This document shows, in pieces, positions 1-9,217 of a stretch of DNA of 64,000 bases. The stretch comes from an uncultured Clostridia bacterium (GTDB lineage: Bacteria > Bacillota > Clostridia > Oscillospirales > Ruminococcaceae), in contig CANQKD010000012.1 in the NCBI GenBank assembly GCA_947624375.1, positions 19,295 through 83,294 on the forward strand. The letters are read 5' to 3'. The notes under the pieces are model-generated. The model was given only the letters and a program-made list of their open reading frames with translations. It was not told the DNA's origin and did not search any database. Positions within the stretch are counted from its first letter, which is position 1; each line of letters begins with the position of its first letter. A program made the position numbers and the translations under genes.

Positions 1-595
1 CGGTAAGTATGCCCATGTTGTTTTTAAATCCCACCAGATCGAGATTATCAAAAACCGTGTCGCTCAGATTAGCAGAGCCGCTCACCAGAAGATGCGCATT
101 GTTATATTCTCTCTCAACGTCAAATATCCTCTGACTGTCCTCCTGCGAATCATCGCTCTTTGTCTTTTTCGGGTCAAGACCCATAATAAGCTCATATCCG
201 TCCAGTATGCCGTCGCCGTCGGTGTCGTTCTTTGTCGGGTCAGTGCCTGCCGTCACCTCGTCACCGTCGCAAATGCCGTCCCTGTCGGTGTCGCGCTCCT
301 GATAGTCTGTAAGCATCTCTTCTTCCGTGCCGTTGGTCACACCGTCGTTGTCGTCGTCATCGGAAATGTGAAAGTCCTCCTCCAGCTCCAAAGAATCGTT
401 CTTTATGCTGTCCAGAAGATTTTTCATCTTGTCGCTCTGCTGCTTCTTGCTGAGATTGCCCACAAGCGTCATTATACCGTATATCACAGCGATTATTATC
501 GCCACAATAATAAGTATCTTCAGGCGCTTTTTGTAAACGCCTTTCATATACGCCTTGTATTCGTCCTTTGACATAAGATCCTTGTCTACTGCCAT
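1..595 (-). CDS. Membrane-anchored protein with calcium-binding (thrombospondin type 3-like) repeats, partial
   Basis: The gene starts at 595 and runs off the left edge, so only the first 198 residues are visible. Residues 1-24 are charged and probably cytoplasmic. Residues 25-46 form one hydrophobic segment rich in I and V, a likely membrane anchor. After a Lys-rich linker come three acidic repeats with the pattern DxDxDGxxDGxE (residues 79-91, 102-113 and 124-135). These match thrombospondin type 3 or EF-hand-like calcium loops. The segment after them is unrecognised. The protein is probably anchored with its repeats outside the cell. A good promoter lies just upstream, but the ribosome binding site is weak. 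The specific role is unknown. Confidence 0.7.
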   Translation of the reverse strand, partial: MAVDKDLMSKDEYKAYMKGVYKKRLKILIIVAIIIAVIYGIMTLVGNLSKKQQSDKMKNLLDSIKNDSLELEEDFHISDDDDNDGVTNGTEEEMLTDYQERDTDRDGICDGDEVTAGTDPTKNDTDGDGILDGYELIMGLDPKKTKSDDSQEDSQRIFDVEREYNNAHLLVSGSANLSDTVFDNLDLVGFKNNMGILT

Positions 596-639
596 TATCT
601 AAGCACCGTCCCGTTTTTCAAAATAGACCTGTCCTTTTA

Positions 640-667
640 AGTATAAACAAACTTTGCAAAATTTCAA
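640..667 (-). promoter_or_regulatory. Sigma-A-like promoter for the calcium-repeat protein
   Basis: On the minus strand there is TTGAAA, a 16-base spacer, then TATACT. The start codon lies about 45 bases downstream. The rest of the 596-709 gap holds nothing else I can recognise. Confidence 0.5.
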
Positions 668-709
668 GTAATATAAATGCACAATTTGTGAATATTTTCT
701 AAACCTTTG

Positions 710-2224
710 TCACTCATCTTTCAGCGATGTCCTGAAAGGCGCCAGCGGTATGCCGTTTTTGCCAAATACGCTCACATCGCCGTAGTTTATGTAGTTGTAT
801 CTTACAAACTTCGGCTCGCTCACCTGCTCACTGAAAACAAATATCCGCTCGCCTCGCACATCTGCACTCGCTTCATAGAACTTCTTGTCCGCGCCTGCTA
901 TCTCAAAACCGCATATATCGCCGCGTATGTCAAAGCCCTTTTCCGCGTGGTCAAACAAAAGCTCTATACCGCCGTCTTTGTATATAAGCGTTCTATACAT
1001 AGGTCCGAAAGCACTGACGTCCATGCCGTATACCAGCTTTTCAGCCTGCAAACACAGCCTCTCGCCCACAGGCTTTTTGTCCGTCGGGTGAATGTTGTCC
1101 AGCTCGCCCTTATCAAGTATAACAGCAATGCCCGTGTTCTTCACCGTTTTAAATACCCTGTACTGCGCCTCGCGTATCTTCGCCCAGTGCTTGTAGTCGG
1201 GGTCGTGCTTGTATTTGAACATCGGCAGCTGCACCATTAAAAACGGCAAAGTGTCGTCCTGCCAGTCTTCTCTCCACTGCCTTATAAGGCGCGAAAACAG
1301 CTTGTAGTATGTGTCGGGGCGGTGGTCGTCGCTCTCCCCCTGATAGTATGTAAATCCCTTTATGGTGTAGGGGCATATCCTCATCAGCATAGTTTCATAA
1401 AGTCCGCACGGGCGGTAGGGGTTCTTAGGCCCCATAGGTCCCGGGAAGAGATTCTTGCCTATTCTCTCCTGCGCCTCGTCCCAGCCGATGTTTGGTTCTT
1501 CTTCCAGAAGCTTTGAGTAATCCTGATACCACTTCGCATCATATTCGCTGAACTCATCATACTCTTTTATACACTGCTCTTCTGTCTTTCCTGCAACAGC
1601 CTTGTCGTAATCTTCAAGATATAACGCGGTGTCCTTGTCCTCCGCCAGAGCCTCTCTGCTCATCCATGCGCTTGCCGAAGTACCGCCCCAGTTGCAGCCT
1701 ATAAGCCCCACGGTAACGCCAAGCTCTTTAGCCAGCTTCAGACCGAAATACAGCCCCACCGCCGACCACGCGCGCGCAGTTTGCTCCGAAGCCGTCTGCC
1801 AGCAGGTGTTTTCTTCATCGCGGTAAAATTCCTCGCACAGCATAGGTTTTTTCTGCGTGTAGTAAAAGCGTACCCTGCAAGTCGGCGAAAGCTCTTTCAG
1901 AAGATCTTTTCCGCCCCTCGCGTTTTGTATCTCAAGTTCCATGTTGGACTGCCCTCCGCATATCCACACTTCGCCTATCGCAACGTTGTAAAATGTCTTA
2001 GTCTCCGAGCCGTTTTCAACCTTCACCGTGCAGTTTTCGCAGGCCTCCTGCGGCGGAAGAGCGGCGTGCCATTTTCCGTTGTCGTTCTCGGCTTTTACTT
2101 TAACACCGCGCTCCGATATCGAAACATATACTACGTCGTCCTCACCGCACATTCCCCAGACAGAGATGTTCTTCCCCCTCTGCAACACCATGTCGTTTGA
2201 AAATACTGCCGCACATTTCAGCAT
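710..2224 (-). CDS. Sialate O-acetylesterase (SGNH/GDSL-type carbohydrate esterase)
   Basis: 504 residues from ATG at 2224, chosen because AAAGGAGC sits 8 bases upstream; an earlier in-frame start at 2269 has no such site. The family removes acetyl groups from sialic acid or other glycans. The catalytic-serine motif GQSNM lies near residue 110, GES appears in the YYQGES block, and the Asp-His pair is in DNIHPTDK near the C-terminus. An N-terminal beta-rich region (AVFSNDMVLQRGK) is typical of these enzymes. No signal peptide is visible, so it is probably cytoplasmic and acts on imported sugars. Substrate is inferred only from the family; xylan acetyl esterases share the same fold. Confidence 0.85.
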   Translation of the reverse strand: MLKCAAVFSNDMVLQRGKNISVWGMCGEDDVVYVSISERGVKVKAENDNGKWHAALPPQEACENCTVKVENGSETKTFYNVAIGEVWICGGQSNMELEIQNARGGKDLLKELSPTCRVRFYYTQKKPMLCEEFYRDEENTCWQTASEQTARAWSAVGLYFGLKLAKELGVTVGLIGCNWGGTSASAWMSREALAEDKDTALYLEDYDKAVAGKTEEQCIKEYDEFSEYDAKWYQDYSKLLEEEPNIGWDEAQERIGKNLFPGPMGPKNPYRPCGLYETMLMRICPYTIKGFTYYQGESDDHRPDTYYKLFSRLIRQWREDWQDDTLPFLMVQLPMFKYKHDPDYKHWAKIREAQYRVFKTVKNTGIAVILDKGELDNIHPTDKKPVGERLCLQAEKLVYGMDVSAFGPMYRTLIYKDGGIELLFDHAEKGFDIRGDICGFEIAGADKKFYEASADVRGERIFVFSEQVSEPKFVRYNYINYGDVSVFGKNGIPLAPFRTSLKDE

Positions 2225-2353
2225 ATTTACCGCTCCTTTATTTTCAATATATCCATCTATATTATTCACTATATGATCTACCTATGCTCATTACCTTTGC
2301 CTTTACTTTTTGGCAAGATCTTTCTGAAGAAAGGTCACTCCCCCAACAAAAGG

Positions 2354-3397
2354 CTAAAACAAATGTATAACATCTTTTACCGTAATAACTATCATCAGTA
2401 TTATAAGCAGCCCCAGACCTATAAGATGTATCATGCCTTCTTTTTCGGCAGGTATCTTCTTTCTGCGTATTGCTTCTATTATAAGAAACACCATTCGTGA
2501 GCCGTCAAGCGAGGGTATCGGCAGCAGATTGAATATACCAAGATTTATCGTTATGAACGCCGCAATGTTGAGTATCTGCGTGAGCAGAGCGCCCCAGTCT
2601 ATCTTGTGTGTCACCTCGTCGCGCTGGCTCTCCACCACATCGCCTATAACGTCAACTATGCCAACGGGACCCGAAAGGTCGTTTATGCCGTACTTTCCGC
2701 GCACAAGGTCAGCAAGGCTTATCCATATCAGCCGCGAGTATGTGCAAAACTGCGCCGCCGTCTCTTTTATTGTGGATACAAACGTTATCCTCTCACCCAC
2801 CACAATAAAGTCTATGTGTATCATATTGTCGGTCCTGCCAAGCTGCACTTTCGGCAAAGTTACCTTTTCGCCGCCGCGCTCAACCACCATTTCAAAAATA
2901 CCGTCACTGTCATTTTGCAGCTGATATGAAATATCCATCGCCGAAAATATCCTCATGCCGTTTATCTTTACTATCTTGTCGCCTGCTTCAAGACCGGTAG
3001 AGTGCGACACCGCGTTGTCGCTTTCAAAGCTGTGTATCGTGGTAGAAGTTATCGCATCATCAGATGTCACCATGCATATCAGCAGTATAAAGCCGAGTAT
3101 CAGGTTCATTACCACGCCTGCGGCCATTATTATCATTCTTTGCCATACAGGCTTGTTGCCAAGCGCCCTGCTGTCACTGCTGTCGTCGTCCTCGCCCTCC
3201 ATCGAGCAATATCCGCCTAAAGGCAGAATACGCAGCGCATATGTCGTCTCGCCCTTTTTGAACTTGTATATCGCAGGGCCCCAGCCAAGCGCAAATTCGT
3301 TCACTTTAACGCCGCACGCCTTCGCGGCAAAAAAGTGCCCTGCCTCGTGTATCGCTATTATGACACCAAATACTAAAATGGCTATAATAATGCTCAA
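2354..3397 (-). CDS. rseP: Site-2 intramembrane metalloprotease
   Basis: 347 residues, usual length for RseP/RasP. The zinc motif HEAGH is at residues 17-21 in the first membrane segment, and the third zinc ligand motif NLLPIPSLDG is in the C-terminal membrane part. A single PDZ domain lies between (GDKIVKINGMRI). These proteases cut membrane-spanning anti-sigma factors and signal peptides within the membrane. It follows dxr by 20 bases, the conserved dxr-rseP pairing of Firmicutes, so the two are co-transcribed. Confidence 0.95.
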   Translation of the reverse strand: MSIIIAILVFGVIIAIHEAGHFFAAKACGVKVNEFALGWGPAIYKFKKGETTYALRILPLGGYCSMEGEDDDSSDSRALGNKPVWQRMIIMAAGVVMNLILGFILLICMVTSDDAITSTTIHSFESDNAVSHSTGLEAGDKIVKINGMRIFSAMDISYQLQNDSDGIFEMVVERGGEKVTLPKVQLGRTDNMIHIDFIVVGERITFVSTIKETAAQFCTYSRLIWISLADLVRGKYGINDLSGPVGIVDVIGDVVESQRDEVTHKIDWGALLTQILNIAAFITINLGIFNLLPIPSLDGSRMVFLIIEAIRRKKIPAEKEGMIHLIGLGLLIILMIVITVKDVIHLF

Positions 3398-3417
3398 ATT
3401 ACCTTACTCCTTATTGT

Positions 3418-4584
3418 CTATGCTTTGTATCTTTCTTTTACAAACTCTCTCGCCGCTTTGTCAGCCGCAAGAACATCGCTGAGGTTATGTATTTCATGCC
3501 TTTGCATCTCTCTCGCCGCCGCCAGAACAGCCTCGCCTATCTGCAAAAAGCCTATCTTTCCGTCTAAAAACAGTCTTACAGCCTCTTCGTTCGCGCCGTT
3601 TACAGCCGCAGGCAGATCTCCCCCTGCCGTTACAGCCTCAATACACGCTTTCAGGCAGTCAAAAGTATCTGTGTCCGGTTTAGCAAAGTGCAGCACACCA
3701 TAATCGCACAGCGACAAAGGCTTTACAGGGCAATCTACCCTCTCGGGGTACAAAAGCGCGTACTGTATAGGTATCTTCATATCCGGTACGCCCATCTGCG
3801 CTATTACAGAATGGTCTTTAAATTCCACCGCCGAGTGTATCACGCTCTCGCGCTGCACAACTATCTCTATCTGCGAAGGGGTAAGCCCGAACAGGTGCAT
3901 GGCCTCTATAAATTCCAGACCCTTGTTCATAAGCGTTGCGCTGTCGCAGGTTATCTTTTTCCCCATAGACCAGTTTGGGTGCGAAAGCGCCTGAGCCACC
4001 GTAACGCCTCTGAGTTCCTCCCTCGTCCTGCCAAAGAACGGCCCACCGCTCGCAGTGAGTATCACCTTTGAAATCTGCTCCCTCTTATTTCCCTGCAAGC
4101 ACTGAAATATCGCCGAATGTTCGCTGTCAACGGGGAATATCTTAACGCCCTTTTCTTTTGCCGCTTTTGTTACAAGCTCACCGCCTGCCACCAGCGTTTC
4201 CTTGTTTGCAAGAGCTATATCTTTCCCTGCTTCAATCGCTTCAAGAGTGGGCTTCAGCCCCACCATGCCTACCACACTGTTGAGCACCATGTCGTTTTCT
4301 TCAAGCCTTGCAATTTCGCAAAGCCCCTCCATGCCGCTGTGTATCTTTATATCCTCTCCTGCCAGAGCCTCTTCCAGCGCCGGCAGTTTTTCTTCATCAT
4401 ATATGCATACGTGCCTAGCGCCCAGCTCTTTTGCCTGCTCAGCTAACATCTCTGCGTTTGCATTTGCCGCCAGCGCAGTAACTTTCAGACCGTGCATTTT
4501 CGCTATTTCAACAGCCTGCGTGCCTATTGAACCCGTTGAGCCGAGTATCGCTATCTTCTTTGCGCCTGCGCTTACATACGACAT
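3418..4584 (-). CDS. dxr: 1-deoxy-D-xylulose 5-phosphate reductoisomerase
   Basis: 388 residues, full length. The enzyme makes 2-C-methyl-D-erythritol 4-phosphate from DXP with NADPH, the first committed step of the MEP isoprenoid pathway in the cytoplasm. The NADPH-binding motif GSTGSIGTQ is at residues 15-23. The metal and substrate motif DSEHSAIFQC and the TASGGPF loop are intact. It lies between the ABC-F gene and rseP in one apparent operon. Confidence 0.97.
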   Translation of the reverse strand: MSYVSAGAKKIAILGSTGSIGTQAVEIAKMHGLKVTALAANANAEMLAEQAKELGARHVCIYDEEKLPALEEALAGEDIKIHSGMEGLCEIARLEENDMVLNSVVGMVGLKPTLEAIEAGKDIALANKETLVAGGELVTKAAKEKGVKIFPVDSEHSAIFQCLQGNKREQISKVILTASGGPFFGRTREELRGVTVAQALSHPNWSMGKKITCDSATLMNKGLEFIEAMHLFGLTPSQIEIVVQRESVIHSAVEFKDHSVIAQMGVPDMKIPIQYALLYPERVDCPVKPLSLCDYGVLHFAKPDTDTFDCLKACIEAVTAGGDLPAAVNGANEEAVRLFLDGKIGFLQIGEAVLAAAREMQRHEIHNLSDVLAADKAAREFVKERYKA

Positions 4585-4611
4585 AATATACCAACTCCTT
4601 GTATGATATGC

Positions 4612-6228
4612 TTACTGAATAAACGACTTCATTCCTCTTTCGCGCCGAAATTCCAAGAACTCCTCATAAGTGCCTGCCCTGTCAATGCAGCCGCTTTCGG
4701 TTATCTCTATAATTCTGTTAGATACCGTCTGCATTATCTCGTGGTCGTGAGAAGCCAGTATAACAACGCCTTTAAAATCTCGCAGAGCATTGTTCACCGC
4801 CGTTATGCTCTCCAGGTCAAGATGGTTAGTAGGTCTGTCCAGCATTATGCAGTTAGAGCCAAACAGCATCATTCGCGAGAACATACACCGCACCTTCTCG
4901 CCGCCCGAAAGCACCTTAACAGGCTTGTATATATCGTCCCCCGTGAACAGCATCTTGCCTAAAAAGCCGCGCAGAAACGTCTCCGTTTCCTCAGTCGTTG
5001 AGTATTGCCTTATCCATTCAACAATATTCAGATCGCAGTCGTTAAAGAACTGCGAATTGTCTTTCGGAAAATACGAAACACTTATAGTGCTGCCCCATTT
5101 TATGCTGCCCTCATCGGGCTGTTCCTGCCCTGCAAGTATCTTGAAAAGCATGGTTATCGCCTGTTCGCTCTCGCCTATGAAAGATACCTTGTCAGTCCTG
5201 CCCAGCGTGAACGATACGTTGTTTAAAAGCTGTACACCGTCAACCGTCTTTGAAATGCCGCTTACCTGCAATATGTCCTTGCCCGGCTCTCTGTCCATGT
5301 TGAACTCAATATAAGGATACTTCCGCGATGATGCAGGCATCTCCTCAACGGTTATCTTGTCAAGCAGCTTGCGCCGCGAGGTCGCCTGCCGCGACTTTGA
5401 TTTGTTCGCCGAGAACCGCGCTATAAACTCCTGCAATTCTTTTATCTTTTCTTCAGCCTTTTTGTTCTGCTGCTTTATCATTCTCTGTATCAGCTGCGAT
5501 GACTCATACCAGAACTCATAGTTGCCCACATACATCTTTATCTTTGTGTAGTCTATGTCAACAATGTGCGTGCATACGTTGTTGAGAAAATGCCTGTCGT
5601 GAGATACAACTATAACAGTGCCGAAATACTCCGCCAGAAAGTCTTCCAGCCAGCGTATCGCATCAATGTCAAGGTGGTTTGTCGGCTCGTCAAGAAGTAT
5701 TATATCGGGGTTGCCAAACAGCGCCTGCGCCAGCAGCACCTTGACTTTCTCGTTGCCCGAAAGCGCCGACATCTTTAAGTACAGTATATCTTCGGGAAGC
5801 CCAAGCCCCTGTATCAGCTTTGAGGCATCAGATTCCGCCTCCCAGCCACCTAGCTCAGCAAACTCACCTTCCAGCTCCGCGGCTCTCTCGCCGTCCTCGT
5901 CAGAAAAATCCTCCTTTGCGTAAAGGGCGTCTTTTTCCTGCATTATCTCATAAAGCCGCTCGTTGCCCATTATTACCGTTTGCAAAACGTCATATTCATC
6001 AAAAGCAAAGTGATCCTGTTTCAGCACCGACATTCTCTGCCCTTTTGTTATAGCTACCTCGCCTGTTGTCGGCTCTAAACTGCCGCACAGTATTTTAAGA
6101 AAAGTGCTCTTTCCCGCGCCGTTCGCGCCTATAACGCCGTAGCAGTTGCCGTCAGAAAACTTCAGATCAACGTCCTTGAAAAGATACGTACCCGAAAACT
6201 GCAGGCTCACGTTAGATACAGTTATCAT
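4612..6228 (-). CDS. ABC-F family ATPase with a degenerate second ATP site
   Basis: 538 residues from ATG at 6228 with GGAGC 7 bases upstream; the reading frame is open further up but that part spans the promoter. Two ABC domains are joined by a charged linker (about residues 245-300), with no membrane segments. This is the ABC-F layout, whose members act on the ribosome as translation factors or antibiotic protectors; the length resembles the YbiT/YkpA type. Domain 1 is complete: Walker A GANGAGKS at 34-41 and catalytic Glu181 in LLDEP. Domain 2 has GESEQAIT (352-359) where Walker A should be, without the Lys, and LDRP (463-466) with Arg in place of the catalytic Glu. The domain 2 signature LSGGEK is kept. 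Specific function unknown. Confidence 0.85.
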   Translation of the reverse strand: MITVSNVSLQFSGTYLFKDVDLKFSDGNCYGVIGANGAGKSTFLKILCGSLEPTTGEVAITKGQRMSVLKQDHFAFDEYDVLQTVIMGNERLYEIMQEKDALYAKEDFSDEDGERAAELEGEFAELGGWEAESDASKLIQGLGLPEDILYLKMSALSGNEKVKVLLAQALFGNPDIILLDEPTNHLDIDAIRWLEDFLAEYFGTVIVVSHDRHFLNNVCTHIVDIDYTKIKMYVGNYEFWYESSQLIQRMIKQQNKKAEEKIKELQEFIARFSANKSKSRQATSRRKLLDKITVEEMPASSRKYPYIEFNMDREPGKDILQVSGISKTVDGVQLLNNVSFTLGRTDKVSFIGESEQAITMLFKILAGQEQPDEGSIKWGSTISVSYFPKDNSQFFNDCDLNIVEWIRQYSTTEETETFLRGFLGKMLFTGDDIYKPVKVLSGGEKVRCMFSRMMLFGSNCIMLDRPTNHLDLESITAVNNALRDFKGVVILASHDHEIMQTVSNRIIEITESGCIDRAGTYEEFLEFRRERGMKSFIQ

Positions 6229-6267
6229 AATTTTGCTCCGTTCATTTTTAAATATCCATACATAATT

Positions 6268-6296
6268 ATTGTACCACATATTGCCCTTCCCGTCAA
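6268..6296 (-). promoter_or_regulatory. Sigma-A-like promoter for the ABC-F / dxr / rseP run
   Basis: Minus strand TTGACG, spacer of 17, TACAAT, about 40 bases before the ABC-F start codon. It is among the clearest promoters in the window. Confidence 0.7.
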
Positions 6297-6333
6297 GCAA
6301 AATAAAATGCACAAAAGCAGCAGCGTTCAGCAA

Positions 6334-6379
6334 CCTTAAAAATAAAGTAAATTGAGGGAATTCATTTCCCTCAATTTAC
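6334..6379 (-). terminator. Second terminator after the alpha operon
   Basis: A 14-bp perfect stem (6347-6360 with 6366-6379) with a 5-base loop. Read on the minus strand it is followed by a T-rich run (TTTATTTTT). It lies about 190 bases beyond rplQ and just upstream of the ABC-F promoter. Confidence 0.75.
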
Positions 6380-6383
6380 ACCA

Positions 6384-6515
6384 CTATCGGCGCAGCTATA
6401 ATAATGAGCTTCTATAAGCGAATTATTATAGCGTGAGGGTAACGGAGCCGATGCAGGAAGGGGCACACGGGGGAACAAGTTCGGGGTTTCCCCGTGAAGC
6501 GGTAACAATTTTCGG
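6384..6515. other. Highly structured intergenic segment, possible non-coding RNA
   Basis: Between the two terminators there is no gene but several nested inverted repeats: ATCGGC with GCCGAT (outer), GCTATAATAAT with ATTATTATAGC (11 bp), an inner GCTT/AAGC, and CACGGGG with CCCCGTG further on. The unpaired parts are purine-rich on the plus strand. The orientation cannot be decided. I do not recognise an RNA family. Confidence 0.35.
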
Positions 6516-6519
6516 CGCG

Positions 6520-6549
6520 AAAAAAACGGCACAGCCAAAGCCGTACCGT
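6520..6549 (-). terminator. Intrinsic terminator directly after rplQ
   Basis: On the minus strand a 10-bp stem with a TTTG loop (6526-6549) is followed by seven T (6520-6526). It sits 18 bases after the rplQ stop codon and should end the ribosomal transcript. Confidence 0.85.
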
Positions 6550-6566
6550 TTTCAAGTTATCAGATC

Positions 6567-6908
6567 TTAAACAAGCTGAATGATAGCCATTTCAGCAGCG
6601 TCGCCTCTGCGAGGACCCGTTCTGATTATCTTAGTGTAACCACCCTTGCGCTCAGCGTAAGTAGGTGCAATTTCATCAAAGAGCTTCTTAGCTACGCTCT
6701 CCTTAGTAACATAAGCCAGAACCTGACGCTTTGAATGCAAGTCGCCTGCCTTACCGAGTGTTATCATCTTATCGGTCATCGCGCTTACTTCCTTAGCTCT
6801 GGTAACGGTAGTTTCTATCTTACCCTTTTCAAGCAGGTAAGTTACCATAGCTCTGAGCATAGCTTTTCTGTGATCGCTCGCTCTGCCCAGCTTTCTTGTT
6901 CCCGGCAT
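6567..6908 (-). CDS. rplQ: Large-subunit ribosomal protein bL17
   Basis: 113 residues, full length, starting MPGTRKLGR. bL17 binds 23S rRNA near the tunnel exit side. It is the last gene of the alpha operon, 19 bases after rpoA, and is followed by an intrinsic terminator. Confidence 0.97.
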   Translation of the reverse strand: MPGTRKLGRASDHRKAMLRAMVTYLLEKGKIETTVTRAKEVSAMTDKMITLGKAGDLHSKRQVLAYVTKESVAKKLFDEIAPTYAERKGGYTKIIRTGPRRGDAAEMAIIQLV

Positions 6909-6927
6909 AGATATTCAACTCCTATCT

Positions 6928-7890
6928 TTAATCATTTTCTTCTGAGCTAAGATCGTAACCTAAAGACCTCAGCTTCTCCTTGACCTCGTCGAACGACTTC
7001 TTGCCAAGGTTTCTGACCTTCATCATTTCCTCCTCGGACTTTCCGATAAGGTCGTTTACGGTGTTTATACCGGCTCTCTTCAGACAGTTGAACGAACGTA
7101 CCGAAAGGTCAAGTTCTTCAATAGTCATTTCAAGGATCTTTTCCTTGCCCTTGTCGTCCTTTTCAGCCATTATCTCAGGCATATTAGCCTCTTCCGAAAG
7201 GTCGATGAACAGATTCAGATGCTCTGTCAAAAGTTTAGCCGCCAGTGAAACGGCTTCTTTTGCCGAAATAGTACCGTCCGTCCATACTTCCAGAATAAGC
7301 TTGTCGTAGTCCGTTATCTGACCTACTCTGGTGTTTTCAACTGTGTAATTTACTTTCAGTACAGGGGTGTATATGCTGTCCAGAGCAATAACTCCTATCG
7401 GAGCGTTGCCTGCCATCAGCTGTTTGTTCTTCTCGGAAGTAACATAGCCCCTGCCTCTGTCAATAACGATCTCCATATAGAGCTTCGCGCCAACACCGAG
7501 TGTCGCAATGTGCATATCGGGAACAAGTATATCGACCTCAGAATCGGTCTTTATGTCGCCCGCGGTGACCTCGCACTCGCCCTCTGCCTCTATATATATC
7601 GTCTTGGGTCCGTCGCAATAAAGCTTTGCAGTCAGACCTTTCAGGTTAAGAACGATCTCCGTGACATCTTCCTTAACTCCGGGGATAGTGGAAAGCTCGT
7701 GGTGTACGCCGTCAATCTTTACAGATGTAACGGCAACGCCCGGCAAAGAGGAAAGCAATACTCTTCTCAAGCTGTTTCCAAGAGTCGTACCATAGCCTCT
7801 CTCAAGCGGTTCAAGAATAAACTTACCGTAAGTTCCGTTGCTTTTAAGTTCAGCTATTTCTATATCCGGCTTTTCAATTTTTTCAAGCAT
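6928..7890 (-). CDS. rpoA: RNA polymerase alpha subunit
   Basis: 320 residues. The N-terminal assembly domain (about 1-230, with [11 protein letters not shown] near residue 37) dimerises and scaffolds beta and beta-prime. The C-terminal domain (about 250-315, with [14 protein letters not shown] and the helix-hairpin-helix part) contacts promoter DNA and activators. It follows rpsD after a 118-base gap that contains a small hairpin (GGTAAG/CTTGCC) but no gene. Confidence 0.98.
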   Translation of the reverse strand: MLEKIEKPDIEIAELKSNGTYGKFILEPLERGYGTTLGNSLRRVLLSSLPGVAVTSVKIDGVHHELSTIPGVKEDVTEIVLNLKGLTAKLYCDGPKTIYIEAEGECEVTAGDIKTDSEVDILVPDMHIATLGVGAKLYMEIVIDRGRGYVTSEKNKQLMAGNAPIGVIALDSIYTPVLKVNYTVENTRVGQITDYDKLILEVWTDGTISAKEAVSLAAKLLTEHLNLFIDLSEEANMPEIMAEKDDKGKEKILEMTIEELDLSVRSFNCLKRAGINTVNDLIGKSEEEMMKVRNLGKKSFDEVKEKLRSLGYDLSSEEND

Positions 7891-8008
7891 TTATAACCCT
7901 CCCGTGTCCAAACCTCGATTAGTTTTTACGAATGTGGCAAGGCTTCTTACCGCCCCGCCCAGCTTAACCTTCATGAGCGCCCAAAGATCGCGCCCACGCG
8001 GGGTGTTA

Positions 8009-8701
8009 TTATTTGGAGTACAACTCAACGATGAGATGCTCTTCTATCTCGTAATCGAGATCTTCCTTAACGGGAAGTCTGAGTACCTTACCGGCAAGCT
8101 TTTCTCTGTCCATATCTATCCAAGCGGGTACAAGTCTTCCCTCGGAAGCCTCGATTATCTCCTTGAATTTCGGGCTCTGCTTGCTCTTGTCTCTCAGAGA
8201 GATAACGTCGCCGACCTTAACTCTGTATGACGGAATGTCCACTCTCCTGCCGTTTACGTCAAAGTGACCGTGAACTACAAGCTGTCTGGCTTCTCTTCTC
8301 GTCATTGAAAGACCCATTCTGAAGACGATGTTGTCAAGTCTTGATTCAAGACACGTGAGCAGGTTGGTACCTGCCTGACCTTCCATTTTCTGAGCGATCT
8401 CAAAGTAGTGACGGAACTGCTTCTCCAGTACGCCGTAGATGAATTTCAGCTTCTGCTTTTCTTTAAGCTGCATACCGTATTCAGAAACTTTCTTTCTCTT
8501 GCCCTCCGAGGGATCTCTGTACTCTACCTTGCTGGAAATGTTGTGCTTTCTCGCATCGGGTCTCTTCTTGCTCTTGTCCTCAAGATCCTCTTTGAGCTTT
8601 TCCTTGTAATTATCGGGAACTCTCGGATTTACACCCATAACTGCCGGGCTTATGCCGAGCGCTCTGCAAGTTTTGATGATCGGTTCTTTGTTTACTGCCA
8701 T
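8009..8701 (-). CDS. rpsD: Small-subunit ribosomal protein uS4
   Basis: 230 residues, longer than the roughly 200-residue norm because of an altered and extended N-terminal part (about 1-75). The zinc-ligand cysteines seen near the N-terminus of some S4 proteins are absent (a C-minus form). The S4 RNA-binding domain ([20 protein letters not shown]) is clear. uS4 nucleates 16S assembly and in many bacteria represses its own operon. Three stem-loops sit in the leader just upstream. Confidence 0.95.
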   Translation of the reverse strand: MAVNKEPIIKTCRALGISPAVMGVNPRVPDNYKEKLKEDLEDKSKKRPDARKHNISSKVEYRDPSEGKRKKVSEYGMQLKEKQKLKFIYGVLEKQFRHYFEIAQKMEGQAGTNLLTCLESRLDNIVFRMGLSMTRREARQLVVHGHFDVNGRRVDIPSYRVKVGDVISLRDKSKQSPKFKEIIEASEGRLVPAWIDMDREKLAGKVLRLPVKEDLDYEIEEHLIVELYSK

Positions 8702-8729
8702 AAAAATGTTCCTCCGTTTTTAAATAATA

Positions 8730-8795
8730 TCGGATCCTGTTATCCGACACCGAGCAAACTTTGGGTAACTCGGTCTGTTCCGGACCTTTTTGTCC
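8730..8795 (-). promoter_or_regulatory. Three-stem-loop leader before rpsD (possible S4 autoregulatory site)
   Basis: In the 105-base rpsK-rpsD gap three inverted repeats follow one another: GGAC/GTCC (8782-8795), ACCGAG/CTCGGT (8749-8774) and TCGGAT/ATCCGA (8730-8747). The ribosome binding site CGGAGGA comes right after. Structure is seen directly; a regulatory role is inference. Confidence 0.45.
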
Positions 8796-8806
8796 GTGCG
8801 TATAAG

Positions 8807-9202
8807 TTAAACTCTTCTTCTCTTGGGCGGGCGGCATCCGTTGTGAGGTATGGGTGTTACGTCCTTTATAAGGCGTACTTCCAGATCCTCAGACTGCAAT
8901 GCTCTTATAGCTGCTTCTCTGCCTGCTCCCGGACCTTTTACATAGACCTCAACGGTCTTCAGTCCGTGCTCTTTTGCAGCTCTTGCAGCGGTTTCAGCGG
9001 CTGTCTGCGCTGCGAACGGTGTAGACTTCTTAGAGCCTCTGAATCCCATCTCGCCTGCGGAAGCCCACGAAATAGCGTTGCCCTGCATATCTGTTATGGT
9101 AACGATAGTGTTATTGAAAGTAGACTGGATATGAACCTGTCCGTTTTCAATGTTCTTTCTTTCTCTGCGGCGGCGAACCGTCGTTTTCTTAGCCTGAGCC
9201 AT
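8807..9202 (-). CDS. rpsK: Small-subunit ribosomal protein uS11
   Basis: 131 residues. The central [10 protein letters not shown] block and the basic tail (CRPPKRRRV) are typical. uS11 sits on the platform near the mRNA exit. It starts 15 bases after rpsM. Confidence 0.98.
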   Translation of the reverse strand: MAQAKKTTVRRRRERKNIENGQVHIQSTFNNTIVTITDMQGNAISWASAGEMGFRGSKKSTPFAAQTAAETAARAAKEHGLKTVEVYVKGPGAGREAAIRALQSEDLEVRLIKDVTPIPHNGCRPPKRRRV

Positions 9203-9217
9203 ACTTCATATCCCTCC

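Noticed and set aside
2273..2350. Hairpin GATCTTTC/GAAAGGTC between the esterase and rseP, as a terminator
   Set aside because: No T-run follows on the minus strand, and the stem is short; left unassigned.
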